Below, piece after piece: positions 4,963 to 5,665 of a stretch of 5,665 nt of DNA (position 1 is the first letter of the stretch; every line of letters starts with the position of its first letter). A program made the translations under genes and the position numbers. This DNA comes from an archaeon. Its GTDB lineage: Archaea; Asgardarchaeota; Hermodarchaeia; Hermodarchaeales; Hermodarchaeaceae. The stretch is taken from contig JABXGU010000196.1 in the NCBI GenBank assembly GCA_016550415.1, positions 1 through 5,665 on the forward strand, written 5' to 3'. The notes under the pieces were generated by a model. The model was not told the DNA's origin and made no database searches. It saw only the letters and a list, made by a program, of their open reading frames with translations.

Positions 4963-5665
4963 ATGTCAGTTCATATTCATACGACGATACCTAAGAAATC
5001 AGGCGATATTCTAGACCAATTGTCAGCAACTCATGGTACTAAAAGTCGCGTTATTGAAAAAGCTCTTGAGACGATGCTACGTGTGGAGAAAGTAGGGTCC
5101 TGTGAAGACTGTATAGTAAAAGCTCAAGTCGAGGAACAGGAGAAATTATTTGAAGCATTGGATTTGACTTCGATCCGCAAGGAGTTACTAGATGAGCTTC
5201 TGAAGATAGCTTTAGGAGATCAAACGATTGATGAATTCTTACAAAAACAGAATAACGAAGCACAGAATATCGTTGAACTTCTAAGGAGCTCCATTCACTG
5301 GAAGGTTCCTTCAAATTTCAGGGATTTTCTCTCTGATATTGAGCAATTAGGAAAGATGACCCGACTCTTTGATGTAGCCTCATATCGGGAAATGGATAAT
5401 ACTGTCATTCTCCGACCAATCGTTCTTTCCAGAATCCCTGAACTAGTTGCATTCCAAATCGCCATATTCCTTGAGGGTATCGGTGTACCATTTGACCTTC
5501 GAATAATGAGACGGGATATAATTGTGAAGGTGATTCGGAAGGACTTGGTTGCAGTTCGTAGGACAGATCATAAACAACAGCTTATTCAGCAGATGATGGA
5601 ACGACTTCATCAATTAAAACCACAATTATTCAGAGATAAACTTATACTTATCGGACCATCTTTTC
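4963..5665 (+). CDS. Ribbon-helix-helix DNA-binding protein with unknown C-terminal region (partial, 3' end cut)
   Basis: The reading frame is open for 234 codons to the window edge with no stop. Residues 2-39 fit a ribbon-helix-helix domain: a short strand VHIHTTIP, a first helix around KKSGDILDQLSATHG, then a second helix in KSRVIEKALETML. Such domains act as dimers that insert paired strands into the DNA major groove, often at short palindromes. Residues 47-50 form a CEDC motif that could bind a metal or sense redox. The following ~185 residues are helical then mixed alpha/beta (for example VILRPIVLSRIPELVAFQIA, 148-167) and I do not recognise them; they may be a sensor or oligomerisation domain. 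The start is firm: an in-frame TGA (4960-4962) immediately precedes ATG 4963, GGTG lies at 4951-4954, and the next in-frame ATG is codon 38. It has its own promoter after the GDH2 terminator. Confidence 0.8.
   Translation, partial: MSVHIHTTIPKKSGDILDQLSATHGTKSRVIEKALETMLRVEKVGSCEDCIVKAQVEEQEKLFEALDLTSIRKELLDELLKIALGDQTIDEFLQKQNNEAQNIVELLRSSIHWKVPSNFRDFLSDIEQLGKMTRLFDVASYREMDNTVILRPIVLSRIPELVAFQIAIFLEGIGVPFDLRIMRRDIIVKVIRKDLVAVRRTDHKQQLIQQMMERLHQLKPQLFRDKLILIGPSF

Noticed and set aside
4809..4994. A 61-residue + strand frame spanning the end of GDH2 and the RHH promoter
   Set aside because: It overlaps the GDH2 end, runs through the terminator hairpin and both operator sites, and has no ribosome binding site. 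It is a chance frame.
4959..4994. A short frame of 11 codons plus stop beginning at ATG 4959, overlapping the RHH start
   Set aside because: GGTG at 4951-4954 is 4 nt from it but 8 nt from ATG 4963, and the 4963 frame has a clear domain. A regulatory micro-frame is possible but unsupported.
5051..5314. An 87-residue minus-strand frame
   Set aside because: It lies wholly opposite the RHH gene, lacks a ribosome binding site and has low-complexity Ser/Leu content typical of a shadow frame.
1..5665. tRNA or rRNA genes, CRISPR arrays, insertion sequences or attachment sites
   Set aside because: No cloverleaf-like sequence, regular short repeats with spacers, transposase-like frame or terminal inverted repeats were seen on either strand.

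Overview
The window looks archaeal. Genes are preceded by AGGTGA-type Shine-Dalgarno sequences and by BRE/TATA-like boxes rather than -35/-10 pairs. The gene content is a KaiC/RecA-like protein, a ribbon-helix-helix (RHH) protein and two hexameric-type glutamate dehydrogenases. The sequence is moderately AT-rich. An Asgard-like mesophilic archaeon is possible, but that is a guess; nothing here fixes the lineage.

Layout, left to right. (1) 1-164: leader with a clear BRE/TATA promoter. (2) 165-767 (+): a 200-residue protein of unknown function, built from two copies of a ~61-residue charged helical unit and ending in an acidic tail. (3) 878-2140 (+): a standard-size glutamate dehydrogenase (GDH1, 420 aa). 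(4) 2198-2926 (-): a KaiC-like fold protein whose Walker A and Walker B motifs are both degenerate. It is convergent with GDH1 and divergent from the next gene. (5) 3065-4828 (+): a second glutamate dehydrogenase (GDH2, 587 aa). It matches GDH1 without gaps over 405 residues (about 62% identity by hand count) and carries an extra ~165-residue N-terminal region made of two ~65-residue repeats. (6) 4848-4881: a strong hairpin plus T-rich terminator. (7) 4963-5665 (+, cut by the window edge): an RHH-type DNA-binding protein with a CxxC motif and a long unrecognised C-terminal region.

The two most interesting observations are the N-terminal tandem-repeat module on GDH2 and a shared operator-like motif. 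TGWWCA sites occur four times in the divergent KaiC-like/GDH2 intergenic region and twice in the promoter of the RHH gene. Each region has one pair at exactly 21-bp spacing. This fits a local circuit in which the RHH protein controls its own gene and the GDH2/KaiC-like divergon. Ammonium assimilation or glutamate catabolism would then be run by one plain and one extended, separately regulated dehydrogenase. The catalytic assignments rest on conserved residues; the regulatory circuit is inference.
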